64,000 nt of DNA from Levilactobacillus andaensis (lineage in GTDB: Bacteria; Bacillota; Bacilli; Lactobacillales; Lactobacillaceae). The notes under the pieces are model-generated. The model was given only the letters and a program-made list of their open reading frames with translations, was not told the origin of the DNA and did no database searches. The position numbers were made by a program, and so were the translations under genes. Shown here piece by piece: positions 36,337 through 44,815 of the stretch (positions within the stretch are counted from its first letter, which is position 1; each line of letters starts with the position of its first letter). The stretch is from positions 1-64,000 of the forward strand of contig NZ_BOLP01000016.1 in NCBI RefSeq assembly GCF_016861695.1, in the 5' to 3' direction.

Positions 36337-36588
36337 ATGAAGACATTACGTCGCGCCATGGCGCTGATTGCCGTTTCATTTACACTTGGCGGGATGGTCG
36401 AACCACTGACCGCCCCGACTACGACTGCCGAAGCCAAGGCCACCAAAGTTTGGATTGCGCCGAACCACGGCAAGAAGTATCACTACGACAAGCACTGCCG
36501 GGGCTTGAATCATGCCGGCAAGCTGAAGCACGTCACGCTGAAATGGGCTAAACATACCCACTACAAGCTGTGCGGTTGGGAAAAATAG
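36337..36588 (+). CDS. Small secreted Cys/His protein, nuclease-associated domain
   Basis: 83 aa with a clear signal peptide (MKTLRRAMALIAVSFTLGG..., probable cleavage after the AEAKA region). The mature part contains KKYHYDKHCRGLNHAGKLK...WAKHTHYKLCGWEK. This YHxxxxCRGL...AxxxxYxxCG pattern is a small domain often fused to bacterial secreted nucleases, possibly metal-binding through its Cys and His residues. It follows the EndA-like gene by 62 bp on the same strand and ends at a terminator, so the three genes look like one functional cluster. The role is inferred from context. Confidence 0.75.
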   Translation: MKTLRRAMALIAVSFTLGGMVEPLTAPTTTAEAKATKVWIAPNHGKKYHYDKHCRGLNHAGKLKHVTLKWAKHTHYKLCGWEK

Positions 36589-36594
36589 CGTCAA

Positions 36595-36626
36595 CCACGG
36601 GGAGCAAATCGATTCCCCGTTTTTGT
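36595..36626 (+). terminator. Intrinsic terminator of the nuclease cluster
   Basis: ACGGGGA pairs with TCCCCGT followed by TTTTTG. Confidence 0.8.
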
Positions 36627-36793
36627 ATCCAGTAATTTGCGCCGTTACGACTAGCCAACTGGCCAACATGTAAAGATACCTTACTATTATTCGTTAAAAT
36701 GCTATACTGATAAAAGATGCAATTTCTCAAAGATAGGGAAAAGATTTTATTAAACTTTTGGAAATTAAGCACGAGATAAAGAGGTCGAACAGC

Positions 36794-37159
36794 ATGAAGG
36801 AAAAACGAGCGGAATTTACGAAGACGGACTGGCAACGTGCCCAAACGGCGGTATTCAATGAATACGACCGTTTCGTCAAACGACTACACGTCGAGGGCGT
36901 TGACTACACGATTCTGCAGGCTCGCCGCATTGTCATTTATCAAGACTTGATTGAAGAATGGAAACATAACGTCCCGACACTCATGACTGATTTGGAAGAC
37001 AACATCCAGGCGTTGACCGTTTTCACCGACTTAGCCGAAGATGGTCAGAGTCACCTACTCGATCGATGTGCGAAGAAGATGGAGGTCTGGCCAGACTACA
37101 TCCCCTCACCACTGACGATTTGGCTGGAACTGGCTGAAGACGTTGAACGCGAATCCTAG
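36794..37159 (+). CDS. Hypothetical cytosolic protein
   Basis: 121 aa from ATG 36794, preceded by AAAGAGGT. It is predicted alpha-helical, acidic and without membrane segments or a signal (FTKTDWQRAQTAVFNEYDRF..., IVIYQDLIEEWKHNVPTLMTDLEDNIQAL). I do not recognise the family. It is monocistronic with its own terminator; the function is unknown. Confidence 0.65.
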   Translation: MKEKRAEFTKTDWQRAQTAVFNEYDRFVKRLHVEGVDYTILQARRIVIYQDLIEEWKHNVPTLMTDLEDNIQALTVFTDLAEDGQSHLLDRCAKKMEVWPDYIPSPLTIWLELAEDVERES

Positions 37160-37186
37160 AGTGCACCAATATAAATTTAGAGACGC

Positions 37187-37216
37187 AAAAGGTCTGGGAA
37201 AATCCCAGACCTTTTT
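37187..37216. terminator. Bidirectional terminator
   Basis: AAAGGTCTGGGA pairs with TCCCAGACCTTT, with T run following on plus and A run preceding. It serves the convergent genes ending at 37159 (+) and 37224 (-). Confidence 0.9.
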
Positions 37217-37223
37217 GCTTGGC

Positions 37224-37466
37224 CTACATACGGACGCCAAAGTCGATTAGCTCTAATTTTTCCAGTTTATCTAACCGAAATTGAACATCCTCCACCGTCA
37301 GCTCAAGACTCCCCATTGGAATAATGGACCCATTGTCCTTAGACCATTCGCACAGCCGTTCCAGCAGATCCAAGTCGACATCATCAAGCTGATCAACAAC
37401 ATCGTTGATACGGTTAATAAATGCCGTCGGTCCCCCATGAAACGCAAACATTAATCCTTTAGTCAT
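37224..37466 (-). CDS. Hypothetical small acidic protein
   Basis: 80 aa from ATG 37466, with AAGGGGGAG upstream. It is acidic and mostly helical (INRINDVVDQLDDVDLDLLERLCEW, VQFRLDKLEKLELIDFGV), and the end may be a small winged-helix-like segment, but I do not recognise a family. It lies at the left border of the AT-rich patch. Confidence 0.65.
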   Translation of the reverse strand: MTKGLMFAFHGGPTAFINRINDVVDQLDDVDLDLLERLCEWSKDNGSIIPMGSLELTVEDVQFRLDKLEKLELIDFGVRM

Positions 37467-37944
37467 TGGTACTCCCCCTTAGTAGTCACAGGTGTCCTAC
37501 TGATAAGGGTAGCTTACCATTTACTGTTAGGACCATGCACAGGATAACTCTTGTCTGGATAGTGCAATTGACGAACTAACGGACTGGGAATAATTGTATG
37601 CGACTAGTAACTCCTCATCTAATTCTCCAAGGAAAACAGTGCTACTTATTTTTTAACATCTCGTTCCACTAAATCTTTATAGATTATGGTGTTCAGGCTC
37701 AATTATCCTAGAATTTCTCTGTATATACGCTTAAAATAAAAAGTGTATATAGAAAAACACAATAAGTGAAAGAGGAAACTGGAAAATTAGAACGACAGCC
37801 TATCAAACGTACATCTGACTATTTTTCACTTTGAATCTTTTGCTATTTTAGTGTTCATTCTTATACTCAATATTAAACTAGCCGGCTCAAAGTCAAATCG
37901 TGCATAAATAACCTGAGAACAATCTAGAATGGAGATGCCAAATA
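37467..37944. other. AT-rich gene-free stretch with one dyad
   Basis: 478 bp without a credible gene. Base composition is visibly more AT-rich than the housekeeping DNA on either side. An imperfect dyad CTGTATATAC (37719-37728) / GTATATAG (37745-37752) might be an operator or a weak hairpin upstream of the next gene. Confidence 0.5.
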
Positions 37945-38814
37945 TTGGATAAACATCCCGTTATCTGGAATATATCTGCCGTAGCCATCGTAGCTGTGGC
38001 GCTTGCCTTTTGGCAATACTTCCTATTCATACTTATAAGGTTGATAATTGTATTCGCCATTTATAAAACGATTATCTTTTTTAAACGACGAAATCCTTTG
38101 CTGAAAAACAGTAGCGACTCATCTGCCTCCAAATGGAACCAGGAACAACCTACCACAACAAGAATTGACTCTAAACCTGAACGAAACAAATCATCTGAAA
38201 AGGAGCCATTGCTACCAGTAGATACAACAAAATTCTATCTTCCCAAAAGTAGTGTTGAGTTCCCGCCCCAAGATAAGAAGATACAGTTAGTTTCGGAAAC
38301 AGTTACCGAAGCTAATATTGTCGTCGCTCCTTTGGCAAGACCTTTTTCCGTAACAACTGGACTCCACTTTGTTGGCAGAGACATTACGCCTGGCCGTTAC
38401 AAAATCACAGCACCGGCAGGAAGTGGCAATCTCACAGGTGATGACATAAACGTTATTCTCAGTCATCATCCAGAAAGCTTTGAAATTAGCTCTTATACAA
38501 CTGACCTAGAAACTGATCAACGTCTAAAAATCTCTGGAATTCAAAAATTAGATTTCAATCCGATCATTAAGCGACACTTTCAAAGAAAACTCACTCCCGG
38601 AAAATGGAAAGTTGGTCTTGATATCAGGCCTGGATTCTATAGCATTTTAGCTAACGAAGGTTCCGGTAACATCTATTCACCAGAAAGCGATATAAACGAA
38701 ATTATAAGTGTAACCCCTGCCGATTATTCTGAGGTTCCGAGTGTCACGGCAGAGCTCATGAACGGACAAACACTTTTTACAGACGTACCAGAGCTACTCT
38801 TAGTTAGTTTATAA
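37945..38814 (+). CDS. Hypothetical membrane-anchored protein with duplicated PGxY..GSGN domain
   Basis: 289 aa from TTG 37945, with GGAG ten bases upstream. There are two hydrophobic stretches (residues ~7-24 and ~26-46), then a charged linker (residues ~50-125). Two similar domains follow. The first has GRDITPGRYKITAPAGSGNL...INVIL and the second has GLDIRPGFYSILANEGSGNI...INEIIS, spaced about 75 residues apart. The repeated PGxYxIxAxxGSGN pattern suggests an internal duplication of a beta-rich unit, probably outside or at the membrane. I do not assign a function. Codon use is AT-richer than the neighbours, consistent with transfer. Confidence 0.7.
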   Translation: MDKHPVIWNISAVAIVAVALAFWQYFLFILIRLIIVFAIYKTIIFFKRRNPLLKNSSDSSASKWNQEQPTTTRIDSKPERNKSSEKEPLLPVDTTKFYLPKSSVEFPPQDKKIQLVSETVTEANIVVAPLARPFSVTTGLHFVGRDITPGRYKITAPAGSGNLTGDDINVILSHHPESFEISSYTTDLETDQRLKISGIQKLDFNPIIKRHFQRKLTPGKWKVGLDIRPGFYSILANEGSGNIYSPESDINEIISVTPADYSEVPSVTAELMNGQTLFTDVPELLLVSL

Positions 38815-38847
38815 TTCTTGTAATAGTTGAAAATCTGTTATTTTTAA

Positions 38848-38890
38848 CAGGGCGTTATCAGACTGAAATTCTCAGTTCGGTAACGCCCCA
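38848..38890. terminator. Hairpin, probable terminator
   Basis: GGGCGTTA pairs with TAACGCCC, with an inner AACTGA/TCAGTC-like pairing. T-rich sequence lies on the left (ATTTTTAACAG read on minus) but no clean T run follows on plus. It lies between convergent genes ending at 38814 and 39011. Confidence 0.5.
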
Positions 38891-39010
38891 ATCATTTATG
38901 CTGTAGTAAATTAAGAATCTTATCATTCAACTTAATATTAGATGTATTAAATCTTCTTCATGGTTTGTGTAAAATTCCAAGTATCGAATAGCTAGTGGAA
39001 ATGTCTTTAA

Positions 39011-39394
39011 CTAAACCTCAAATTTAGTACGTAATGCTTCCGTTAAGACTTGTGACACGTTAATATTTCTCTCTAGTGCCATAATATTCAAGTATTCTGG
39101 AATCGTTAAGTTCTTTTTAACTGTTCTCGAATTTTTAATTCTAAATCTAGCCATGTTAACAGTAATGTAAACTAAGCTCTCACCTTCCTGTAACTGTATA
39201 TCTTTGGGGCTCGAAGGTTCCGGGTACGTCTTCTCGTTATCCAACCGTTTTCCAATCATAGACTCTACCATGGTCACAGCCTCAGCAACACTGGCACCTT
39301 GCATATAGCTGTCCTGTAAATCGGGAACTCGAATCAAAGTACGATTACCATCTTCACTAAAAACGGCTGGATAAAGAACGATATCTTCTTTCAT
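39011..39394 (-). CDS. HicB-like antitoxin family protein (orphan)
   Basis: 127 aa. The N-terminal half (LYPAVFSEDGNRTLIRVPDLQDSYMQGASVAEAVTMVESMIGKRL) is the HicB partially degraded RNase H fold. The C-terminal helices (VKKNLTIPEYLNIMALERNINVSQVLTEALR) match the ribbon-helix-helix DNA-binding part of HicB antitoxins. The start is ATG 39394 with AAAGGAGAAAG. No HicA toxin gene (~60 aa with a conserved His) is visible on either side, so it may be an orphan regulator or a remnant of a toxin-antitoxin pair. Confidence 0.8.
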   Translation of the reverse strand: MKEDIVLYPAVFSEDGNRTLIRVPDLQDSYMQGASVAEAVTMVESMIGKRLDNEKTYPEPSSPKDIQLQEGESLVYITVNMARFRIKNSRTVKKNLTIPEYLNIMALERNINVSQVLTEALRTKFEV

Positions 39395-39853
39395 AGATAC
39401 TTTCTCCTTTAATAAATTTAGTTGTCAAATAATATAAATTGTGTCTGATTGTCCATGTACAAATAATAAATATACACGCCGATTTCTCTAAAACAAAAAT
39501 GGTAAAGGGACCCTTTATAATTGCTACGTATGAAGACCATCTATATATTTTTTGCTACTTGAACTAGCATACAGAGATTATGTAAACATATGATTAATTC
39601 CATGTATTATTCTTGTAAAAAGATTAATTTTGTCTTTTATGAACAGCACAAATAGATTGCTAATGATTACTGAAACAATCCTAAAAGTGTCAATTTTGTA
39701 CGCAATTTTTCCAAAAAAATACACTGCCTAAAGAAAACGACAGTGCACCATTTGAAAATATTTTTCAAGTTTAACATTAATTCACAATATTCGTCGGATA
39801 CAGGTAGGATAACGGTCGGATACCGAAGAAGCAGTTTTCTTAAGCCCTTGCTA
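39395..39853. other. AT-rich gene-free stretch before lepA
   Basis: 459 bp with no open frame that has a ribosome binding site and family character on either strand, and no HicA-like coding sequence. A short AAAGGG/CCCTTT dyad lies near 39507-39519. The stretch has the same AT-rich character as 37467-37944 and may be decayed accessory DNA. Confidence 0.5.
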
Positions 39854-41686
39854 CTACTCAGTTTCATCCTCATCAGTCTTCAAAACGGCCATGAACGCTT
39901 CCTGAGGGATGTCTACCTTCCCAACAGCCTTCATCCGTTTCTTACCAACCTTTTGTTTCTCCAGCAACTTCATCCGCCGGGTACGGTCACCACCGTAGAG
40001 CTTGGCGGTAACGTCCTTCCGGTAGGCCTTGATGGTCGTTCGGGCAATGATTTTTGCCCCGATGGCTGCTTGGACTGGAATTTCGAAGTTTTGACGGGGA
40101 ATGATTTTCTTCAAACGAGAGGCAATCTCACGACCCCGTTGTGCCGCAAACGTTCTGTGGGCGATGAAGCTCAGTGCATCGACCTTGTCGCCGTTTAGCA
40201 ACAGGTCAATCTTAACCAAGTCGGCCGCTTGATAACCATTCATTTCGTAATCCAATGACGCGTAACCCCGCGTGCTGGACTTCAACTTGTCAAAGAAATC
40301 GAAAATGATTTCCGACAACGGCATGTTGTAGATAATATTCACACGGTAGTCATCCAAGTACTCCATCGTCAAGAATTGGCCCCGACGGTGTTGGCAGAGT
40401 TCCATGACGGCCCCCACGTAATCGTTAGGCGCCATAATCGTGGCCTTGACCACGGGTTCTTCGATGCGTTTGATGGCGGAAGCTTCCGGCATTTCTGCTG
40501 GGTTTTCAACTTCCTTCATGCCACCGTCCGTTAAGTACGCGTGGTACGTAACAGATGGCGCCGTGGTGATCAAGTCTAAATCAAATTCCCGTTCAAGTCG
40601 TTCCTGGATAACGTCCATATGGAGCATCCCCAAGAACCCACATCGGAACCCAAAGCCCAACGCCTGTGAAGCTTCTGGTTCAAACTCCAGCGCGGCATCA
40701 TTCAACTTCAATTTTTCCAAGGCTTCGCGCAGATCGTTCAGCTTGGCATTGTCAGTTGGGTACAGCCCAGCATACACCATGGGACTCATTTCCCGGTAGC
40801 CTGGCAGTGCCTTTTCGGCCGGTTTAGCAGCATTGGTGACCGTATCCCCAACACGGGTGTCGGTGATATCCTTGATGCTAGCCGTGATGTAACCCACGTC
40901 GCCGGCAATCAGATTGTCTCTGGAAATCGGCTTAGGTGAGTTGACGCCGACCTCGGTCACTTCATACTCACTGCCGCTGTTCATCAAGCGAATCTTATCG
41001 CCCGGCTGAACGGTGCCTTCAAAGACCCGGACACTCAGCACGACCCCACGGTAATCATCATAAACGGAATCGAAGACCAGGGCCTTCAACGGCGCGTCCA
41101 AATCACCGGTTGGTGCTGGCACCTTGTGGACAATCTGTTCCAAGAGTTCTGGAATCCCAATTCCTTTCTTAGCACTGGCCAATACGGCATCGGAAGCATC
41201 CAAACCAATCACGTCTTCGATCTCCTGCTTAACCTTCTCGGGGTCAGCGGCTGGTAAATCAATCTTATTCACGACCGGTACAATTTCCAGATTGTCGTCC
41301 AACGCCAGGTACACGTTAGCTAGCGTCTGCGCTTCGACACCCTGAGCGGCATCAACGACCAAGATGGCTCCTTCACAGGCTGCCAGGCTCCGTGAGACCT
41401 CATACGAGAAGTCCACGTGCCCCGGGGTATCGATCAAATGAAACTCATAGTCGTGACCGTCTTTTGCGTGGTAGGTCAATTCCACCGCGTTAAGCTTGAT
41501 GGTAATGCCTCGTTCACGCTCCAGGTCCATGTTATCCAACACTTGATCTTGCATATCGCGTTTGGAGATGGTATCCGTTAGCTCCAAAATACGGTCTGCT
41601 AACGTTGATTTCCCGTGGTCAATATGCGCCACAATGGAAAAGTTGCGAATGTATTTTTGATGGTTTTTTAATTTCTCAAGATCCAT
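39854..41686 (-). CDS. lepA: Elongation factor 4 (LepA)
   Basis: 610 aa. EF4 is a ribosome-bound GTPase that affects back-translocation and initiation under stress. The GTPase motifs [29 protein letters not shown] and VVNKIDLP are intact, and the C-terminal LepA-specific domain ([39 protein letters not shown]) is present. The gene lies between the dlt operon and the AT-rich patch. In many relatives it follows dnaJ; here dltXABCD lies between them. Confidence 0.97.
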   Translation of the reverse strand: MDLEKLKNHQKYIRNFSIVAHIDHGKSTLADRILELTDTISKRDMQDQVLDNMDLERERGITIKLNAVELTYHAKDGHDYEFHLIDTPGHVDFSYEVSRSLAACEGAILVVDAAQGVEAQTLANVYLALDDNLEIVPVVNKIDLPAADPEKVKQEIEDVIGLDASDAVLASAKKGIGIPELLEQIVHKVPAPTGDLDAPLKALVFDSVYDDYRGVVLSVRVFEGTVQPGDKIRLMNSGSEYEVTEVGVNSPKPISRDNLIAGDVGYITASIKDITDTRVGDTVTNAAKPAEKALPGYREMSPMVYAGLYPTDNAKLNDLREALEKLKLNDAALEFEPEASQALGFGFRCGFLGMLHMDVIQERLEREFDLDLITTAPSVTYHAYLTDGGMKEVENPAEMPEASAIKRIEEPVVKATIMAPNDYVGAVMELCQHRRGQFLTMEYLDDYRVNIIYNMPLSEIIFDFFDKLKSSTRGYASLDYEMNGYQAADLVKIDLLLNGDKVDALSFIAHRTFAAQRGREIASRLKKIIPRQNFEIPVQAAIGAKIIARTTIKAYRKDVTAKLYGGDRTRRMKLLEKQKVGKKRMKAVGKVDIPQEAFMAVLKTDEDETE

Positions 41687-41778
41687 GTTGATTTCCTACT
41701 TTCTTAAACGCCATGTCTCGACAATTATACCAAACCAGCCGCCCTAAGTACAAACTTGACGTTGGTTGGCTTTGTCTC

Positions 41779-41860
41779 CTTCGACTTACCGGCCATCAGA
41801 TATGGGCTGAAATGGTGCGGACGCACCTGAGCCCATATCTGGCAGCCTCTCAGCTTACAT
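41779..41860 (+). repeat. Family A repeat, internally deleted copy A4
   Basis: It keeps the family A ends (CTTCGACTTACCGGCC and CCTCTCAGCTTACA) and the outer helix CAGATATGGGCT with AGCCCATATCTG, but both internal hairpins are missing. What remains forms a single long hairpin that also pairs GGTGCG with CGCACC. It lies upstream of lepA in the 358-bp gap 41687-42044. Confidence 0.8.
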
Positions 41861-41993
41861 TGGTCAGACCCATAAACGAGGGCCATAGACTCATCGGAAA
41901 ACCTAAAGTAGCTAAGATTACTTGAGAAAATGGCCACTGCAGCCAGAGTCGACAGCATCCATAGACAAACCTGCCTGCATTAACTCAGCCCCT

Positions 41994-42038
41994 AACAAAA
42001 CGGGTTCCCACCACTATCGGCAGGAACCCGTTTACTTA
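41994..42038 (-). terminator. Intrinsic terminator of the dlt operon
   Basis: AAACGGGTTCC pairs with GGAACCCGTTT. On the minus strand it is followed by TTTTG. It lies just after the dltD stop codon. Confidence 0.85.
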
Positions 42039-42044
42039 ACGTGT

Positions 42045-43334
42045 TTATTTCGTATCATTTTCATACTGCTTTAATTGAGACGGCGCTAAATTTTGCCACT
42101 TGGTTGAGTAGAACTTATCACTAATCGAGTAGGTTGGTTGTTGTTGCTGTTCGGTCAAGAACGGATTTACCCGCTTGTCGACCGCCAGCCAACCGCGCCA
42201 ACCCAAGTGAATCGTGTCGGTCATAAAGTACGGCACGTTTCCCTTGTCGCTCAGGTCAACAATGTTGTTGAACCCTTGCGATTGCAGTTGATAGTGAATC
42301 TTCTGGTCAAATTGTTTCAGCATCGACGCCGAAAGTCCGGTATACTTCTGCCACTTAGCATTGATTGGCGGAATGATAAACATGACGTTCGTGTTCAACC
42401 GGGCAAATTGATCCAGACAAAGTTGGAAGTCCGCGAATTCCGGTGACTCGGTGTAAGACAAGTTCTTCTGGAAATCCTTCAACTTCCCCTTCTTCAATTC
42501 TTGTTTCAACCCGTGATTGTAAAACTTATCACTGATACGGAACGGGTTATTCCCCGTTTCCGCTTTCCCAATCCGACCACCGAGTTCATCCAGTGCCGAG
42601 TAAGAATAATGAGTGGGTAACTTCTCGGCCTGCTTGTTGACTCGGTTCAGGTTTTGCGATGGTAAGTCAATGCCAGAGAAGAATTGGTCCTCATGTGTCA
42701 GCATGTTCTTCCGTGTTTCCAAGTAGAACCGCTGATACTTAGTCAAACTCTTCCCAGCTGCGACTCGTTGTAAGGCCTGGTAAATAAAGTGATCCGAGTT
42801 GGCCACTGGCATCTGTAACAGCCGTTTAGCCGCGTACTGATCTATGGCATCGTGACGGAAGTGGGTCAACCACTCAGTCGTTTGGAGTTGTGAGTAGTAG
42901 AACCCAAAGGCATCCTTACGCGTCCCATCTTTAACAAACCATTGCGGCGAAATCACAAAGACGGCCTTCTTGTTGCGCAATTCGCCCTGAATATTTTGCA
43001 TCACAAAGTATTGGGTAAGGGATTGTGATCCCCGCGCACCAAGTAGAAATGGTCGGTAACTTCGATTGTACTTCTGGGCTAAGACGGACGGATGCAGTGG
43101 GTCAAACCGTGACCATTCCGATGACCCGAAGAATGGCACATATTTTCCCTTTAACGCTGCTTCCTTGATGTACTTGCCCTTCATCACATTCGGAGAAAGT
43201 GAGACGGCCGCTTGACGTTCCCGATTGGCACTGACCTTACTGAGGCCTAACTTGACGGGCATTGCCAACACCGCAAAAACCAGAATTGCCGCGAGTATTA
43301 ACGGACCAAAGATCCGTAGAAGTCGCTTTGCCAT
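42045..43334 (-). CDS. dltD: D-alanyl-lipoteichoic acid biosynthesis protein DltD
   Basis: 429 aa. DltD acts outside the membrane in D-alanine transfer to lipoteichoic acid. An N-terminal membrane anchor (residues ~8-25) precedes an SGNH-hydrolase-like domain with the catalytic Ser in YVPFFGSSEWSRFDP; the late MTDTIHLGWRGW carries the Asp/His pair. It follows dltC by 3 bp and is the last gene of dltXABCD. Confidence 0.95.
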   Translation of the reverse strand: MAKRLLRIFGPLILAAILVFAVLAMPVKLGLSKVSANRERQAAVSLSPNVMKGKYIKEAALKGKYVPFFGSSEWSRFDPLHPSVLAQKYNRSYRPFLLGARGSQSLTQYFVMQNIQGELRNKKAVFVISPQWFVKDGTRKDAFGFYYSQLQTTEWLTHFRHDAIDQYAAKRLLQMPVANSDHFIYQALQRVAAGKSLTKYQRFYLETRKNMLTHEDQFFSGIDLPSQNLNRVNKQAEKLPTHYSYSALDELGGRIGKAETGNNPFRISDKFYNHGLKQELKKGKLKDFQKNLSYTESPEFADFQLCLDQFARLNTNVMFIIPPINAKWQKYTGLSASMLKQFDQKIHYQLQSQGFNNIVDLSDKGNVPYFMTDTIHLGWRGWLAVDKRVNPFLTEQQQQPTYSISDKFYSTKWQNLAPSQLKQYENDTK

Positions 43335-43337
43335 TGG

Positions 43338-43571
43338 CTAGGCCAGGCTTTCCACTTTCGCAATGATCTTGTTGGGCGTGTCCCACTCTGACCGCTCAAA
43401 TTCAGAAACTGGCACGGTAACGTCCAGTTCACTTTGTAATTGCAATAAGAGTTGAACGGACCCCATGGAGTCGAGTAACCCGCTGTCAAACAGGTTGTCG
43501 TCCATTGCGCCACTAACATCGTTCCCCGTTAAATCGTTCAAAATTTCCAATACAGTTTCTTTGATATCCAT
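43338..43571 (-). CDS. dltC: D-alanine--poly(phosphoribitol/glycerol) ligase carrier protein DltC
   Basis: 77 aa acyl-carrier-like protein. The phosphopantetheine attachment Ser is in [15 protein letters not shown]. It carries D-alanine from DltA to the DltB/DltD membrane step. The start is ATG 43571. It lies 35 bp after dltB. Confidence 0.96.
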   Translation of the reverse strand: MDIKETVLEILNDLTGNDVSGAMDDNLFDSGLLDSMGSVQLLLQLQSELDVTVPVSEFERSEWDTPNKIIAKVESLA

Positions 43572-43606
43572 AATAATTTCCCCCTCGATGAAATTAATAA
43601 CCTAAT

Positions 43607-44815
43607 TTAGTTGAACCACAATTTGTTGAGTAACCCCGAAAAGATTAGGAAGCTAAAGCAGACCAGGTTAGCCGTCAAGAAGATGGCGAAGACCTGAGTG
43701 AACCCGTTATGTGGAATGCTCTTACGATGTTTCTTCTTGTAACGCAACCACATATCGTTGACCATTAACGCTACCCCGTGGAACAGGCCGTAAGCGATAT
43801 AGTACCATGTCACCCCGTGCCAGAACCCCATGACTAACATGTTAATAATGTAAGTCACGTTAGCGGTCGTAGTCGGCTTCTTAAAGATTTTATGCTTCAT
43901 GAACCAGAAGACCAGGCGCATGTAGATAAAATCACGGAACCAGAAGGACAAGGTAATGTGCCAACGATTCCAGAAGTCTTTGATGTTCGGTGACCGCCAT
44001 GGTTGATTGAAGTTCATCGGTGTGGCAATTCCCATGATATAGGATGTCCCCACCGCAAACAACGAGTAACCCGCGAAGTCAAAGAACAAGTCGGCACTGT
44101 ATGCATACATGTACCCGACCACTGGCCAGGACAGGTCCAAGAACCCGCCCCGTGAGTGCATCGCCATCAGTTGGAGCTTTGGCATCAGCATCGTCCCAAA
44201 GTAGTACGCCAGAACGAATTTGTACAGGAACCCCACGAAAATATAGCGAATACCCTTTTGTAACATTCCCAAATATTGTTCACGACTTGGCACAGACCGG
44301 TAATCCTTTTCGAATCGCCGGTAACGGTCAATTGGTCCTGAAGAAATCGTTGGGAAGAAAAGCATAAACTGCAGAAACGTCATCAGATTGTAGTTCTTTA
44401 ACGTTCCATCCCGCGTTTCCATAATGGTCTGAACCGCCCGGAACGTCAGATAACTGATTCCCAGGAAGCCAATCAGCGACGACTGCCCATTTTCAACAGC
44501 CGGTGTCACCTTCACAATGGTTAGCGGTGCAATGGCCAAAATGACCATCAGGTAGAAGAACGGTCCTGAATTTTTATGCCTCCGGTAAACGGCATACCCC
44601 CAAGTCAATCCCACCTCATACAAAATGTAGATGATCAAGGCCACCCCTTGGGTCCATTTCGAACCCCCGAAGGTTAAGACCAAGAAGAAGATTGAAATCA
44701 ACGTTTCGTACAAGCGTGACCGTTTGCCGTACAGGAGACCAATCATCAGTGGCAATAATGCCACGCCCAACAAGGCGAAATACGTTGGGTTACCGTAAGG
44801 TTCAAACGTCAACAT
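43607..44815 (-). CDS. dltB: D-alanyl-lipoteichoic acid transferase DltB (MBOAT)
   Basis: 402 aa with about eleven membrane segments. This is the MBOAT acyltransferase that moves D-alanine from DltC across the membrane. The MBOAT signature is visible: RFFNRWHIT-type (FWNRWHITLSFWFRDFIYMRL), and the catalytic His in MGFWHGVTWYYIAYG. The ATG overlaps the dltA stop codon as TAATG, indicating translational coupling. Confidence 0.96.
   Translation of the reverse strand: MLTFEPYGNPTYFALLGVALLPLMIGLLYGKRSRLYETLISIFFLVLTFGGSKWTQGVALIIYILYEVGLTWGYAVYRRHKNSGPFFYLMVILAIAPLTIVKVTPAVENGQSSLIGFLGISYLTFRAVQTIMETRDGTLKNYNLMTFLQFMLFFPTISSGPIDRYRRFEKDYRSVPSREQYLGMLQKGIRYIFVGFLYKFVLAYYFGTMLMPKLQLMAMHSRGGFLDLSWPVVGYMYAYSADLFFDFAGYSLFAVGTSYIMGIATPMNFNQPWRSPNIKDFWNRWHITLSFWFRDFIYMRLVFWFMKHKIFKKPTTTANVTYIINMLVMGFWHGVTWYYIAYGLFHGVALMVNDMWLRYKKKHRKSIPHNGFTQVFAIFLTANLVCFSFLIFSGLLNKLWFN

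Noticed and set aside
39395-39853. A HicA toxin gene upstream of the HicB-like gene
   Set aside because: No frame of suitable length with a ribosome binding site and the conserved His was found on either strand.
39743-40198. Plus-strand open frame of 151 codons overlapping the lepA 3' end
   Set aside because: More than two thirds is antisense to the well-supported lepA gene; no start signal or family character.
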